From the NCBI RefSeq assembly GCF_042100115.1, contig NC_091273.1, forward strand, positions 2,604,001-2,668,000: a DNA stretch of 64,000 bases, given 5' to 3'. The first letter of the stretch is position 1. Each line of letters starts with the position of its first letter. This document shows positions 55,648 through 64,000 of the stretch, one piece after another. The notes beneath the pieces were generated by a model. The model worked only from the letters and a program-made list of their open reading frames with translations, was not told the DNA's origin and did no database searches. The stretch comes from Alternaria dauci. Its lineage: Eukaryota > Ascomycota > Dothideomycetes > Pleosporales > Pleosporaceae. Position numbers and translations under genes: made by a program.

Positions 55648-57267
55648 TCAAGCAGCCTTATCATTGCCCTTTTCTTCCGCGACCTCTACCAGCTCGTCAA
55701 ACAACTGCTTCATCCACTTCTCCTCGCTCTTCAAAGTCGCACTAACAACCCTAATAACATACTGCCCACCCACAACGGTACTCGTCAAGAAGAAATCCCC
55801 CTTGGCATTGACCTTTTCATAAACTTCCTTCGTCCTCTGATTAACCATCTCCCTATACTGCGCCTCAGCATCAGCATGGAAGCCGTTTTGCAGCGCCTCA
55901 TGCGCCGGATCAGGCTGATTCGCCGCCGCCGCTGCAGCCGCCGACCCCATCTTTGGCTTGACCTGGAACGTCACAAGTCCGAATGCCGGTTTCGTAGTCA
56001 CACTGAACAAGTCTGGCTTCTGCAGCAACAAGTCATGAAAGTACTCCCCGAGCTTTACATGTTTACGGATAAACGCCCGCAATCCATTGACTCCGTAACT
56101 GCGCAGCACGAACCACACCTTCAGACTCCTGAAACGACGACCCAACGGGATTTGCCAGTCTCGGTAGTCGGTCACAAGACCAGACTCTGAGTGGGGGTTG
56201 CGCAGGTAGCTGGGCGTGATGCTGTACGTGTCCATGAGATCTCTCCTCTTCTTGACGAAGAAGGCCGAGCAGTCAAAGTTTACAAGCAACCACTTGTGCA
56301 GGTTGAAATTGAAAGAGTCAAAGGACGCGAGGGGTGCGCAGAGATGTTGGTATTCGGGGCACACCAGAGCGGAACCGGCATACGCGGCGTCGACATGGAT
56401 CCATAGATCAGGAAACTCTCGAGCAAGTGCGGCGATACCCTCCAAGTCGTCGGTGGCGCAAGTTCCCGTGCTGCCAATTGTTATGGTGAAGTAGAATGGC
56501 TCTAGGCCTTTTGTACGGCACTCTTCAATTGTTTTGCGGAGAGCAGAGGCGGTGACGCTGTAATTGGATTCCTTTGGCGCAGGGACGCTGCGGTACCTTG
56601 TTCCAGCTATGACGGCAGCCTTTTGAGTGGACGAGTGTGCGTGTTCAGAACCCAGTGCAACGAGCTTGCCGCGGATATCTGCCGCTTTGTCCATGCGCTC
56701 TTCGCCTTCGGGCATGTCGCCGAGCTTGCGGCGGATGAGGCGTTCACGGGCGGCGACGAGGGCTGTTAGCACGACTTCACTGGCTGTGCCTTGGATGACA
56801 CCTCCGCCCTCGCCATCGCTAAGGAATTCCTTTGGCAGGGCGATGAGCTTGGCTACCCAGTCCATGACTACGGTCTCGAGCTCGGTGATGGCGGGTGAGC
56901 AGATCCAGTTGAAGGCTGCGGCGTTGAAAGCACCGCTGTACATGTCGCCGATCATGGCTTCGAAAGATGAGTTGCAGGGAAAGAAGGCCATGAATTTGGG
57001 ACTTTGCCAGTGGGTGAGACCCGGCATGATGACGCGTTCGATATCCGCTTGGATAGTTTCCCATGATTCGCCTTCTTCGGGGGTGGACGATGGAAGGAGT
57101 GGGCGGAGGTAGCCTGGCTTGACAGAAGGGAGAACTGGTCGTTCTTCTAGCGTGTCGTAGTACTTGGCAACTTGCAGAGTGTAAGTCGATGCGTTAACAT
57201 GCATTTAGAGTAACCTACTCTCATCAATGGCACCTTTCGCCGCGTCTCGAAATTGTGAAGAATCCAT
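55648..57267 (-). CDS. Aromatic-L-amino-acid decarboxylase family
   Basis: Two exons on the minus strand (57267-57219 and 57170-55648) with a 48-nt intron encode 523 aa. The 16-codon first exon joins to give AKGAIDEIAKYYDTLEERPVLP, the standard N-terminus of the group II PLP decarboxylases. The PLP-binding Lys is in NFNLHKWLLVNF (about K309). The conserved H-W-Q-S-P-K-F-M-A-F-F-P segment and the HVDAAYAGSA strand with its Asp are present. The family decarboxylates L-DOPA, tyrosine, tryptophan or 5-hydroxytryptophan to the amines; specificity cannot be told. A short Ala-rich insertion (SAAAAAAANQ) lies near residue 430. It converges on the ACMSD-like gene with only 185 bases between stops. Confidence 0.93.
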
Positions 57268-57816
57268 TGCGGGGTAGTGGAGCAGGATATACAATGGCAA
57301 ATTAATAGGGGAGAAAGTAGCTGTAGTAGTCGTGCAATCTATCGTATTTGAGTCAGGAGATTGAATGTTGCGTAAAAGATATGGACTCAATGTTAGTTTC
57401 AACGGTTACGTTCGTGACGCTAAAATGCAAATGTCCGGTGTCGCTAATTCCGCGCTAATTGCCATATTTGGTAACGGACGTCGATGGACGGAATAATCGC
57501 GGGTCTTCGTGTACGTACACTGTGTAATGCGTGGGGCGTAGGGCGCGAAATCTGTCCCTGTGATTTGTTTGAACAGGGAATCCCTTCCTGGTCGTACTTT
57601 TCGGAGAAGAAGAAACCGACTAATAATCGGAAAGGGCTCATGCCTGCCAGATCGCTCGAGGCACAATACTAGAGAGACACGACTAATGTGAAAAAAAAAA
57701 CTTGGTAGCCTGAGACGATACAATGTGAGATGAATATCAAATGTTGATAACGGGTATACCTATACGCCTCGCTATGATGACAATGCCCGAAACATCGTAA
57801 AGACTCTTCGTCATCG
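57268..57816. other. Intergenic, AADC promoter and Ash2/Bre2 3' end
   Basis: 549 bases; frames on both strands resemble no family. A run of nine to ten A lies near 57691-57700. Confidence 0.55.
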
Positions 57817-59583
57817 TTAGTAACGCTTAGCCACTTCGACACCGATATTCTCGTCCGCGTTCGCAAAACCACGAGCCCTAGGCGTAGATTTGCCTGCCAC
57901 GTCCTGGGGAGCCTCACCCTTGTATTCCCATCCGCCGTCCTGGGTGAAGAAGTCGACCTCGTCGATAATGTCCCAAACGACGTCTTCGGCAATCTGTTCC
58001 TTGTAGCGCTCACCGATGGCCCGTAGTTTGCGACCATCTGGGATCTGCTGCTCGGTTGTATCACCGTCGACCATTTGCGTATCCTTTTCGCGCTGCCTGA
58101 CCATCTCTTCGGGAGGACACCAGAAGTCGGGGCCAAAGTTGACCTGCGCAACGCCACCATTGAACAGCGAAATGGCTGGCAGGTATCCTACCATGCCGTC
58201 ATCGAAGCCTGTCCTTGCACCAGCCTTGACGGCCTCGACTGATGGTACACTGGCGGGCGGGAGGAAGGCGAGGAGGTTCTCGAAAGCGATGCCAACCTCC
58301 TCACCGTTCTTGTAGACCTTGATGTGTGAGTGTGGCAGCGACCGTACACTGACGTCTTCGTGATTTGGTGAGGGATGTATCTTGGGTACCGGACCGCGGT
58401 CGTGGTAAGCCTCGACCATCTTCGTGACCTGATAGTCGAGCTGCTCGAAGTAAAAGTTGCCTTTGTAGGGTACGGGTATGCGGTCGCGGATGATGTCGAT
58501 GGGTCTGTCAAACGGGTCTTGGTTGCTGACCGTGTCGAAGCCGTCTCCCAGGTCTACGGCCGGGTTGTAGATGCCCTCAACGACCTTGCGATGCATCGAC
58601 AGCGACGGTAGCTGAATCTCGAGGCCAATGACATCGCCTTCCTGGACATGCTGATCGGTAACGTATTCAACGGGCATCGGCTTGCCATGTGGGGGCCTGG
58701 CCTTCATGTGCTTGCTCTTCGCGTTTTTGGGGAGCGGCTTGAAGATCTTGGAGGCGCGCGACCGGTGCTGTGCTTCGAAGCGGGCGTCGGTGATGCCGTA
58801 GCTGTAGCCGTCGAAGCCCACAGGCCCGTCCAGAGGCGCCTCCCGTCTTGCCCAACCCATCCTCACGTGGGGGCCGGGCTTTGTCTCTCCCGTCTTGGGG
58901 TCGATGGGATCCTTGGGACCATGGACGGGTATGCCTCGCAGCACCTTGACCTCGTAGTATATCCTGCCTTCTCTCGCAACCACATTGCCACGTCCCATGC
59001 GCCAGCCCTTCTCTTGAGACACGATGGTGGCGGTGCTGTCGAAGTGGAACCACCTGTCGCAGTCTTCGTGGCTCATCCTTGGTCCGTAGGGCCTGGAGTC
59101 GCTCTGTCTGTAGTACTGCTTGTGGCGGAACAGCGGGTCGGCGACGCAGTGCGTGTACTTGTAGCCCTTTTTGTTCCAGGCGATGTCGTGCGGCTTCTTC
59201 AGCTCGGTGACGCCATCAGGCGCATACATGGGGTTCGGCTCGTGGGAGAGCAGAGTGCTGTCTTTGGGCGCTTCGTAGTCGGACGGCCTGGGCTCAGGAA
59301 TCGAGTATCGCATGGGCGAGTCGGCCGAGGGGCGCTCCTTTTTCGATGACTTTGCATTCGGGGTGCTTTGTCTCGTGCTGGCTGAAGCTTCGCGTTTCTT
59401 GATTGTCTCGCGCTTTTCTCTCTGCTCGCGCGCTGGAGCTTTCGGCCTGGCACGGGCTGCCGCATCGGGATTGGGGTTGAGCGGAGAAGAGACGGCAGGC
59501 GCATTGTCGCCTTCGAGAGGTCGCCGCATTGGGGGCACGAGTGTGGGCGTGTTTGAGCGCGAAGGGGGGTGTGAGTCGGCCAT
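57817..59583 (-). CDS. bre2: Ash2/Bre2-type SPRY protein of the Set1/COMPASS complex
   Basis: Single-exon minus-strand gene, 588 aa from the ATG at 59583; an earlier frame start is GTG. Residues 1-95 are Pro/Lys/Arg-rich and disordered. A conserved core begins near KKGYKYTHCVADPLFRHKQYY. The SPRY domain (about 180-450) shows GNVVAREGRIYYEVKVLRG and HVRMGWARREAPLDGPVGFDGYSYG, then DVIGLEIQLP. The C-terminal part contains the second SPRY half and a DPI-like segment ending in FGPDFWCPP. The family (yeast Bre2, Aspergillus CclA, animal Ash2L) supports histone H3K4 methylation by Set1. In Aspergillus, loss of the relative activates silent metabolite clusters. The gene faces bystin across a 281-base shared upstream region. 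Confidence 0.92.
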   Translation of the reverse strand: MADSHPPSRSNTPTLVPPMRRPLEGDNAPAVSSPLNPNPDAAARARPKAPAREQREKRETIKKREASASTRQSTPNAKSSKKERPSADSPMRYSIPEPRPSDYEAPKDSTLLSHEPNPMYAPDGVTELKKPHDIAWNKKGYKYTHCVADPLFRHKQYYRQSDSRPYGPRMSHEDCDRWFHFDSTATIVSQEKGWRMGRGNVVAREGRIYYEVKVLRGIPVHGPKDPIDPKTGETKPGPHVRMGWARREAPLDGPVGFDGYSYGITDARFEAQHRSRASKIFKPLPKNAKSKHMKARPPHGKPMPVEYVTDQHVQEGDVIGLEIQLPSLSMHRKVVEGIYNPAVDLGDGFDTVSNQDPFDRPIDIIRDRIPVPYKGNFYFEQLDYQVTKMVEAYHDRGPVPKIHPSPNHEDVSVRSLPHSHIKVYKNGEEVGIAFENLLAFLPPASVPSVEAVKAGARTGFDDGMVGYLPAISLFNGGVAQVNFGPDFWCPPEEMVRQREKDTQMVDGDTTEQQIPDGRKLRAIGERYKEQIAEDVVWDIIDEVDFFTQDGGWEYKGEAPQDVAGKSTPRARGFANADENIGVEVAKRY

Positions 59584-59864
59584 TCTGAGGGTTTGTGGTG
59601 GAGCTGCTGGGGAGGGCGGCGCGACAGCTGTGTTTGCGGAAGTCGCGACGGGTGCAGCTTCTACGGCGGGCGCTTTGGTACGCGAATGCACCCGCGCGCC
59701 GAAATCAAAATTTAGTGGGGTGTCTGGACTTTGACTTTATCCAACTTTTTTTTTACTACAGCGACGCTCGACACACGTTTGCCAGGAACAGCACAAATCG
59801 ACGAATACTTGCGGCCGATTCATTGCGCTTTCTTCACGCCACTTTTTGCGACCACACATTCACG
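59584..59864. promoter_or_regulatory. Shared divergent promoter of Ash2/Bre2 and bystin genes
   Basis: 281 bases separate the two start codons. It includes a short poly-T/A stretch (TTTTTTTT) near 59747 and no TATA box. Both genes are conserved housekeeping genes, so a bidirectional promoter is likely. Confidence 0.6.
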
Positions 59865-61395
59865 ATGCCGAAAGCGCCCAAATCGCCCGGTGTGCGCGAC
59901 CAGCGACACAACCCTCTAGCCGAAGAATATGCGCCCTCAGACCCATGGAAGAACAAGGCGCCCAAGCGGCAAAAGCGGAACAAGAGCGACAAGGAAGATG
60001 ATGAGCAAAAGTACGTAGACTCCAAGAGCTCGCGCAAAATCCTCGAGATTGGACGAGAGCTGGAAGAGGAGGATGCGAGGGAGAACAAGGCCCGGAGACC
60101 GCAAGAAGCCAACCCAGCCTTCGACTTTGAGACACGAATGGGCGAGGATGACATGGCGGGAGAGGATTTTGTGCAAGCCGAAGACGACGACGAAGCCTGG
60201 GGCGACGACGACGACGAGGTCGACGAGGTCGAGATCGATGCAAACGACCTGGCAGCGTGGAACAAGTTCATACCAACAGACGACAACCCCATTGTATGGC
60301 CCGGCGAGGAGGCGCAACAGTCTGGGCCAGGCACCGATCTGGCGGCGCTCATTCTGGAGAAAATTGCCGCACACGAAGCTGGCGGCGAAGTGCAGCAACC
60401 GGAGATTCAAGGCGGTGGTGCTCCAGAAGACGCCATTGAACTGCCTGCAAAGGTCGTCGAAGGTACAGCACCCTCGCTGCATAACCCAGTAACCCTACTA
60501 AGCTTGCACAGTATACTCAAAGATTGGTCTGATCCTGAGCCGCTACAAGAGCGGCAAGTTGCCCAAGCCCTTTAAGATCCTGCCCACGATTCCCGCCTGG
60601 GAAACCCTCGTCGCCATCACACGTCCTGACGACTGGACACCCAATGCCACCTTTGCCGCCACCCGAATCTTCATTTCCGCGAAGCCGCAAACAGCCCAGA
60701 TCTTCCTCAACACCATACTGCTACCCCTGGTGCAGCAGAACATCCGGGAAACACACAAGTTGAACGTGCATCTATACAATGCACTGAAGAAGGCGCTCTA
60801 CAAGCCCAGCGCATTCTTCAAGGGCATCGTGTTCCCTATGCTTACCGATGTCTCCTGCACGCAGCGTGACGCCGTTATTGTAGCTTCCGTTGTGGCCAAG
60901 ATCTCCGTGCCTGTCCTACACTCCGCCGCCGCCCTCCACCGTCTCTGCGAGATTGCTGCTGAGCAAATGTCCTCGGACCCGGATGCCGCTGGCCCCTGCA
61001 ACATCTTTATCAAGACACTCCTCGAGAAGAAGTACGCCCTACCCTTCAAGGTCGTCGATGCGCTCGTCTTCCACTTCCTGCGCTTCCGCGGTGTAGGTGC
61101 AAGCAGCGCCGACGTCATGGACACCGAGTCGGTCGCAGGCGACCTGGGCAACACCGGCAAACTGCCTGTCATCTGGCATCAGTGCCTGCTTGCTTTTGCG
61201 CAAAGATACAGGAACGATATTACCGAGGACCAAAGAGAGGCGCTGCTAGACTTGCTGCTTACAAGAGGCCACAAGAGCATTAGCGCCGAGGTACGCAGAG
61301 AACTGCTTGAAGGGAGAGGACGCGGTGTCATGATCGAGCCACCTGCCGTTGGTATCGATGGCGATGACACGATGATGATGGCCGTCGATGCATGA
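59865..61395 (+). CDS. enp1: Bystin/Enp1 ribosome biogenesis factor
   Basis: Two exons (59865-60462 and 60512-61395) with a 49-nt intron give 493 aa. The splice restores the family core PAKVVEVYSKIGLILSRYKSGKLPKPFKILP. The N-terminal half is charged and acidic, with DDDD/EDDD runs encoded by GAC repeats near 60186-60240. From about residue 195 the conserved bystin domain runs to the end, including WETLVAITRPDDW, ATRIFISAK, LYKPSAFFKG and PVIWHQCLLAFAQRY. Enp1 binds pre-40S particles and is needed for 20S pre-rRNA processing and small-subunit export. The ATG at 59865 is the standard family start; the frame is open upstream but crosses the divergent promoter. Confidence 0.96.
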
Positions 61396-61553
61396 TTGAG
61401 GCAATGTTGGACTCAACCGTCATGAAGATTACGAGCATTTACCGGCGTTACTAGAAAGGGATATCTGCATTTTCTGCCTCTGGGATTTCAATCGATAACT
61501 GAATATACCCACATTCACATCTGACCCTTTTTACACTCTCGAGATGACCGCTC

Positions 61554-61899
61554 TCACTCGCTCTTCACGTCAGCCTTGCCTTTGTAGAAGGCAACATAGC
61601 CCTTGATCCTCTTCATGCTGTCTAACGGCTCCGGGTAGTACCAAGCTGCGTCCTTTACTTCCGTCTTGTTAGTCGTGACGGTGTAGTAGCTGGCGTCGCC
61701 TTTGTAAGGGCAATGTGTCTTTGTATTTGTGGGAGTAAAGTGGTTGCTCTTGATGGTATCGGGCGGGAACTGGCATGTGTTAGGATGTTTATGAGGGTAT
61801 CAGGAGAGGATATAGTACGTAGATGTTTCCGTCAACGACTTCATAGTTGTCGGTTTCGGCTACTACGATGCCGTTTACGGTTGCGGTTGCATGAGGCAT
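61554..61899 (-). CDS. DUF427 domain protein
   Basis: Two exons on the minus strand (61899-61819 and 61769-61554) with a 49-nt intron (GTACTA, branch CCTAACAC, CCAG) give 98 aa, normal for the family. The first exon encodes ATVNGIVVAETDNYEVVDGNIY. The second encodes FPPDTIKSNHFTPTNTKTHC, then PYKGDASYY and DAAWYYPEPL, ending in IKGYVAFYKGKADV. The C-P-Y-K-G-x-A-S-Y-Y and A-W-Y-Y-P-x-P runs are the DUF427 signatures. The function of this small beta-barrel-like fold is unknown. It was found by reading the strand directly, because both exons are short. It converges on bystin with 158 bases between stops and diverges from the NADH dehydrogenase gene. Confidence 0.9.
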
Positions 61900-63022
61900 G
61901 ATTGGGTATTGAGTTGGAAGTGAGCCGGATCACGGAATAGTGTTTGATTCTTGAGATTTCCGCTAGGTGATGGGTGCCTTGCGAAGTTGTGTAGTAGTTG
62001 AGGGGGAAGGTCTATCGATAAGCATGCGAGCGGGGTGAATGCATGGCATCATCACTTTTGTTTGTAATATGAGCTTGCCGTACACCATATTCGTCCGTAC
62101 CTTTCGGTCCCGTCGTTTGACACGTTTGTGTTCTGCTATAGATGACCTTGTTGGCCTCACGTGGTCGTGTACTCGGCACGTGCAACATTCCAAGCAACGG
62201 CGGTATAACTAGGTAGCAAAGAACATCAAGAGCATGCAGCCAAGTAAGTGTGACGAGTGTGCGCAAGTGCAATAACATGGCAGGAAAGAAGGGTGGAAGT
62301 AGTCGACTAAATCCCATGCTGGCCTGTCTCGTCTCGGTCGTCTCGAGCGATCTTGGCCAGATCCTTACTGCTGACCATAGCCGTGGGAGGCGGGTCCGCA
62401 AAATCACAACTTGCTCCCGTCAGGCATGCAGGTTCGCTGTGACACCATGGACATGCGGCTCGGCTAAAAGGCACCGGATGCCATAATCCATCCCTCCGAG
62501 GCGCTGGGTGCCCACTGCAAAAGTGTGCATGTACATGGCTGGCCGACGGCGTCGGAGCCGAGCCGATGCAGAGGCAAGACCATGTCTTGTGGAGCTGGAT
62601 AATGGAGCGCACAAAAAGTAATCGCGTGTGTGGTGAGTCAGCTTGTGAATAGCTCGAGTTGTATCGCTGGACGTGGGTGAGAGAGGGGGGAGTAGCAACA
62701 ACAGTATCACGAATCCTAAGACGAAGCGTGGGCGAGACGGGTGATCGGCCTCGATGGACTAATGGTAGCAGACGGCTCTGCAAACAATTCGCGTGTAGCA
62801 GGCGTGGACACGGCAGGGCGGGCTTTAATTGGGACAGGGCTTATCTTTTGGCGCAGAAGCAAAGACCCCTGCCGGATGTCTTGGTAGGGTGCTCGTCATC
62901 GCTAAGAAAAAGTTGACTTCGGCGCACTCTGGAGCCATCCTCAACATCTTTTGTTCGCCTTCCCTGTCCCCTATATCCCGCCATTGACCCCGTGAAGCTC
63001 TCCTGCGGCTTCCTCCATCCCA
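61900..63022. other. Divergent intergenic region
   Basis: 1.1 kb between the DUF427 gene (minus) and the NADH dehydrogenase gene (plus). Frames such as 62307-62783 overlap others on both strands and have no domain. I looked for a tRNA and saw none. Confidence 0.55.
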
Positions 63023-64000
63023 ATGGCACCCAACATGAGGCCGCTTGCCGCTTCCGCCAACGTCCTGTCGCAGGTTCAGCTGGCTGGACGCAGGACCTTG
63101 AGCACACAGCGCCCGTCGCTTATCGCCAACAGGGCGCAATGGACGCCCCGGCCGACCCAGTACCAGATTGCCCTTCGCCAGTCTGTCCGCCAGCAGTCGA
63201 GCAGCGCGCCCAAGCCCAAGCCCAAGAGGTTCCGCCTCCTGCGCTGGACATGGCGCCTCACCTACCTCTCTGCCATTGCCGGTCTTGGATACATCGGATA
63301 CGGCATCTACGAGACTCGCAACCCCGCTGACCAGCCGCCGCCTGACCCGTCCAAGAAGACCCTTGTTGTCCTGGGTGAGTAGCCATTGAATCGATTGTGC
63401 GTCTTTCTAGCACGCTTCTGACACGCGGCAGGTACCGGTTGGGGCTCCGTCTCTCTGCTGAAGAAGCTCGACACGGAAAACTACAATGTCATCGTCGTCT
63501 CCCCCCGAAACTACTTCCTCTTCACTCCCCTGCTGCCCTCATGCACTGTCGGCACCATCGAGCACCGCTCCATCATGGAGCCCATCCGCAACTTCTTGCG
63601 CCACAAGAAGGCACAGGTCAAATACTACGAAGCTGAGGCCACCAAGATCGACTACGAGAAGAAGGTCGTCTACATCAGCGACGACTCGGACATCAAGGGC
63701 GACGTCTCGCAGACCGAGGTTCCCTTCGATATGCTGGTTGTTGGTGTTGGTGCTGAGAACGCCACTTTCGGTGCGTCATTCGCCTCCTTCCATCTGAACA
63801 AAGCTAACACATAACAGGCATTCCCGGTGTCAAGGAGAACGGTCTTTTCCTGAAGGAGGTCGGCGACGCCCAGCGCATCCGAAACCGCATCATGGACTGC
63901 TGCGAGACTGCTACCTTCAAGGACCAGTCTGACGAGGAGAAGAAGCGCCTGCTACACATGGTCGTTGTTGGCGGTGGTCCTACCGGTGTCGAGTTCGCTG
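63023..64000 (+). CDS. Alternative NADH:ubiquinone oxidoreductase, truncated at right edge
   Basis: Three exons are seen: 63023-63374, 63432-63770 and 63818 to beyond the window. Introns of 57 and 47 nt (GTGAGT/CAG, GTGCGT/CAG) close in phase. The N-terminus is Ser/Arg-rich with few acids, as in mitochondrial leaders, followed by a hydrophobic segment at about 80-97 (LTYLSAIAGLGYIGYGIY). After the first intron comes the FAD-binding Rossmann motif TLVVLGTGWGSVSLLKKL, then VIVVSPRNYFLFTPLLPS. The second dinucleotide motif VVVGGGPTGVEFA starts just before the edge. This is the type II (rotenone-insensitive) single-subunit dehydrogenase that oxidises NADH at the inner membrane. The membrane segment before the FAD domain fits the external Nde type, but Ndi cannot be excluded. 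The C-terminal half is missing. Confidence 0.93.

Noticed and set aside
41418..57267. Secondary-metabolite gene cluster (dioxygenase, GNAT, amidohydrolase, AADC, FAD reductase)
   Set aside because: No backbone synthase, P450, transporter or pathway regulator nearby, and POL3 and other housekeeping genes are interspersed.
62307..62783. 158-codon minus-strand frame upstream of NADH dehydrogenase
   Set aside because: Overlapped by frames on both strands and without a domain.
1..64000. tRNA genes, CRISPR arrays, viral insertions or intact transposons
   Set aside because: No T-loop/acceptor pairing, spaced repeat array, terminal repeats or transposase/reverse transcriptase frames were seen by eye; tRNAscan and a repeat library search would be decisive.

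Overview
The window is nuclear DNA of a filamentous ascomycete, most likely a dothideomycete and probably Pleosporales (inference). The basis is intron style and gene content. Nearly all introns I can place are 45-72 nt, with GTAAGT/GTATGT-like donors and often a CTAAC/CTGAC-type branch site. Genes sit close together on both strands, and three genes encode the DUF7730-type leucine/arginine-rich domain that is abundant in these fungi. Conserved nuclear genes anchor the assignment: DNA polymerase delta catalytic subunit, bystin/Enp1, an Ash2/Bre2-type SPRY protein, Fmp27 and an alternative NADH dehydrogenase. I see no CRISPR, no bacterial operon, no recognisable tRNA or rRNA, and no intact transposon.

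Layout. 0-3 kb: a DUF7730 gene cut by the left edge (minus), a RidA-family gene (minus) and a second DUF7730 gene (minus). 3.7-8 kb: a Zn2Cys6 regulator and a GPI-type fasciclin protein (plus). 8.4-13 kb: a GTPBP1-like GTPase and an indoleamine 2,3-dioxygenase (minus). 14.5-17 kb: an Rnl2-type RNA ligase (plus) and a third DUF7730-like gene (minus). 17.8-26.9 kb: the giant Fmp27/Hobbit lipid-transfer gene (minus, 3005 aa). 27-31 kb: a gene-poor stretch holding one possible gene broken by an in-frame TAG. 31-34 kb: a RING protein with unusual Cys/His modules, a BTB protein and an RRM-like protein. 35.6-43 kb: a zinc alcohol dehydrogenase, an F-box protein, an orphan helical protein and a DHCR24-like FAD reductase. 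43.7-48.8 kb: a GH20 hexosaminidase, a 2OG-Fe(II) dioxygenase and a small orphan. 49-57 kb: POL3, a GNAT acetyltransferase, an ACMSD-like amidohydrolase and an aromatic amino acid decarboxylase. 57.8-64 kb: Ash2/Bre2, bystin, a small DUF427 protein and the 5' half of an alternative NADH dehydrogenase cut by the right edge.

The genes do not form one obvious pathway or biosynthetic cluster: there is no PKS, NRPS, terpene synthase or P450. Several enzymes touch aromatic amino acid metabolism (IDO, ACMSD-like, AADC), but they are scattered over 45 kb among housekeeping genes. Many start codons face each other across short divergent promoters. All spliced models below were built by hand so that exon phases close and conserved motifs are restored; transcript data were not available.
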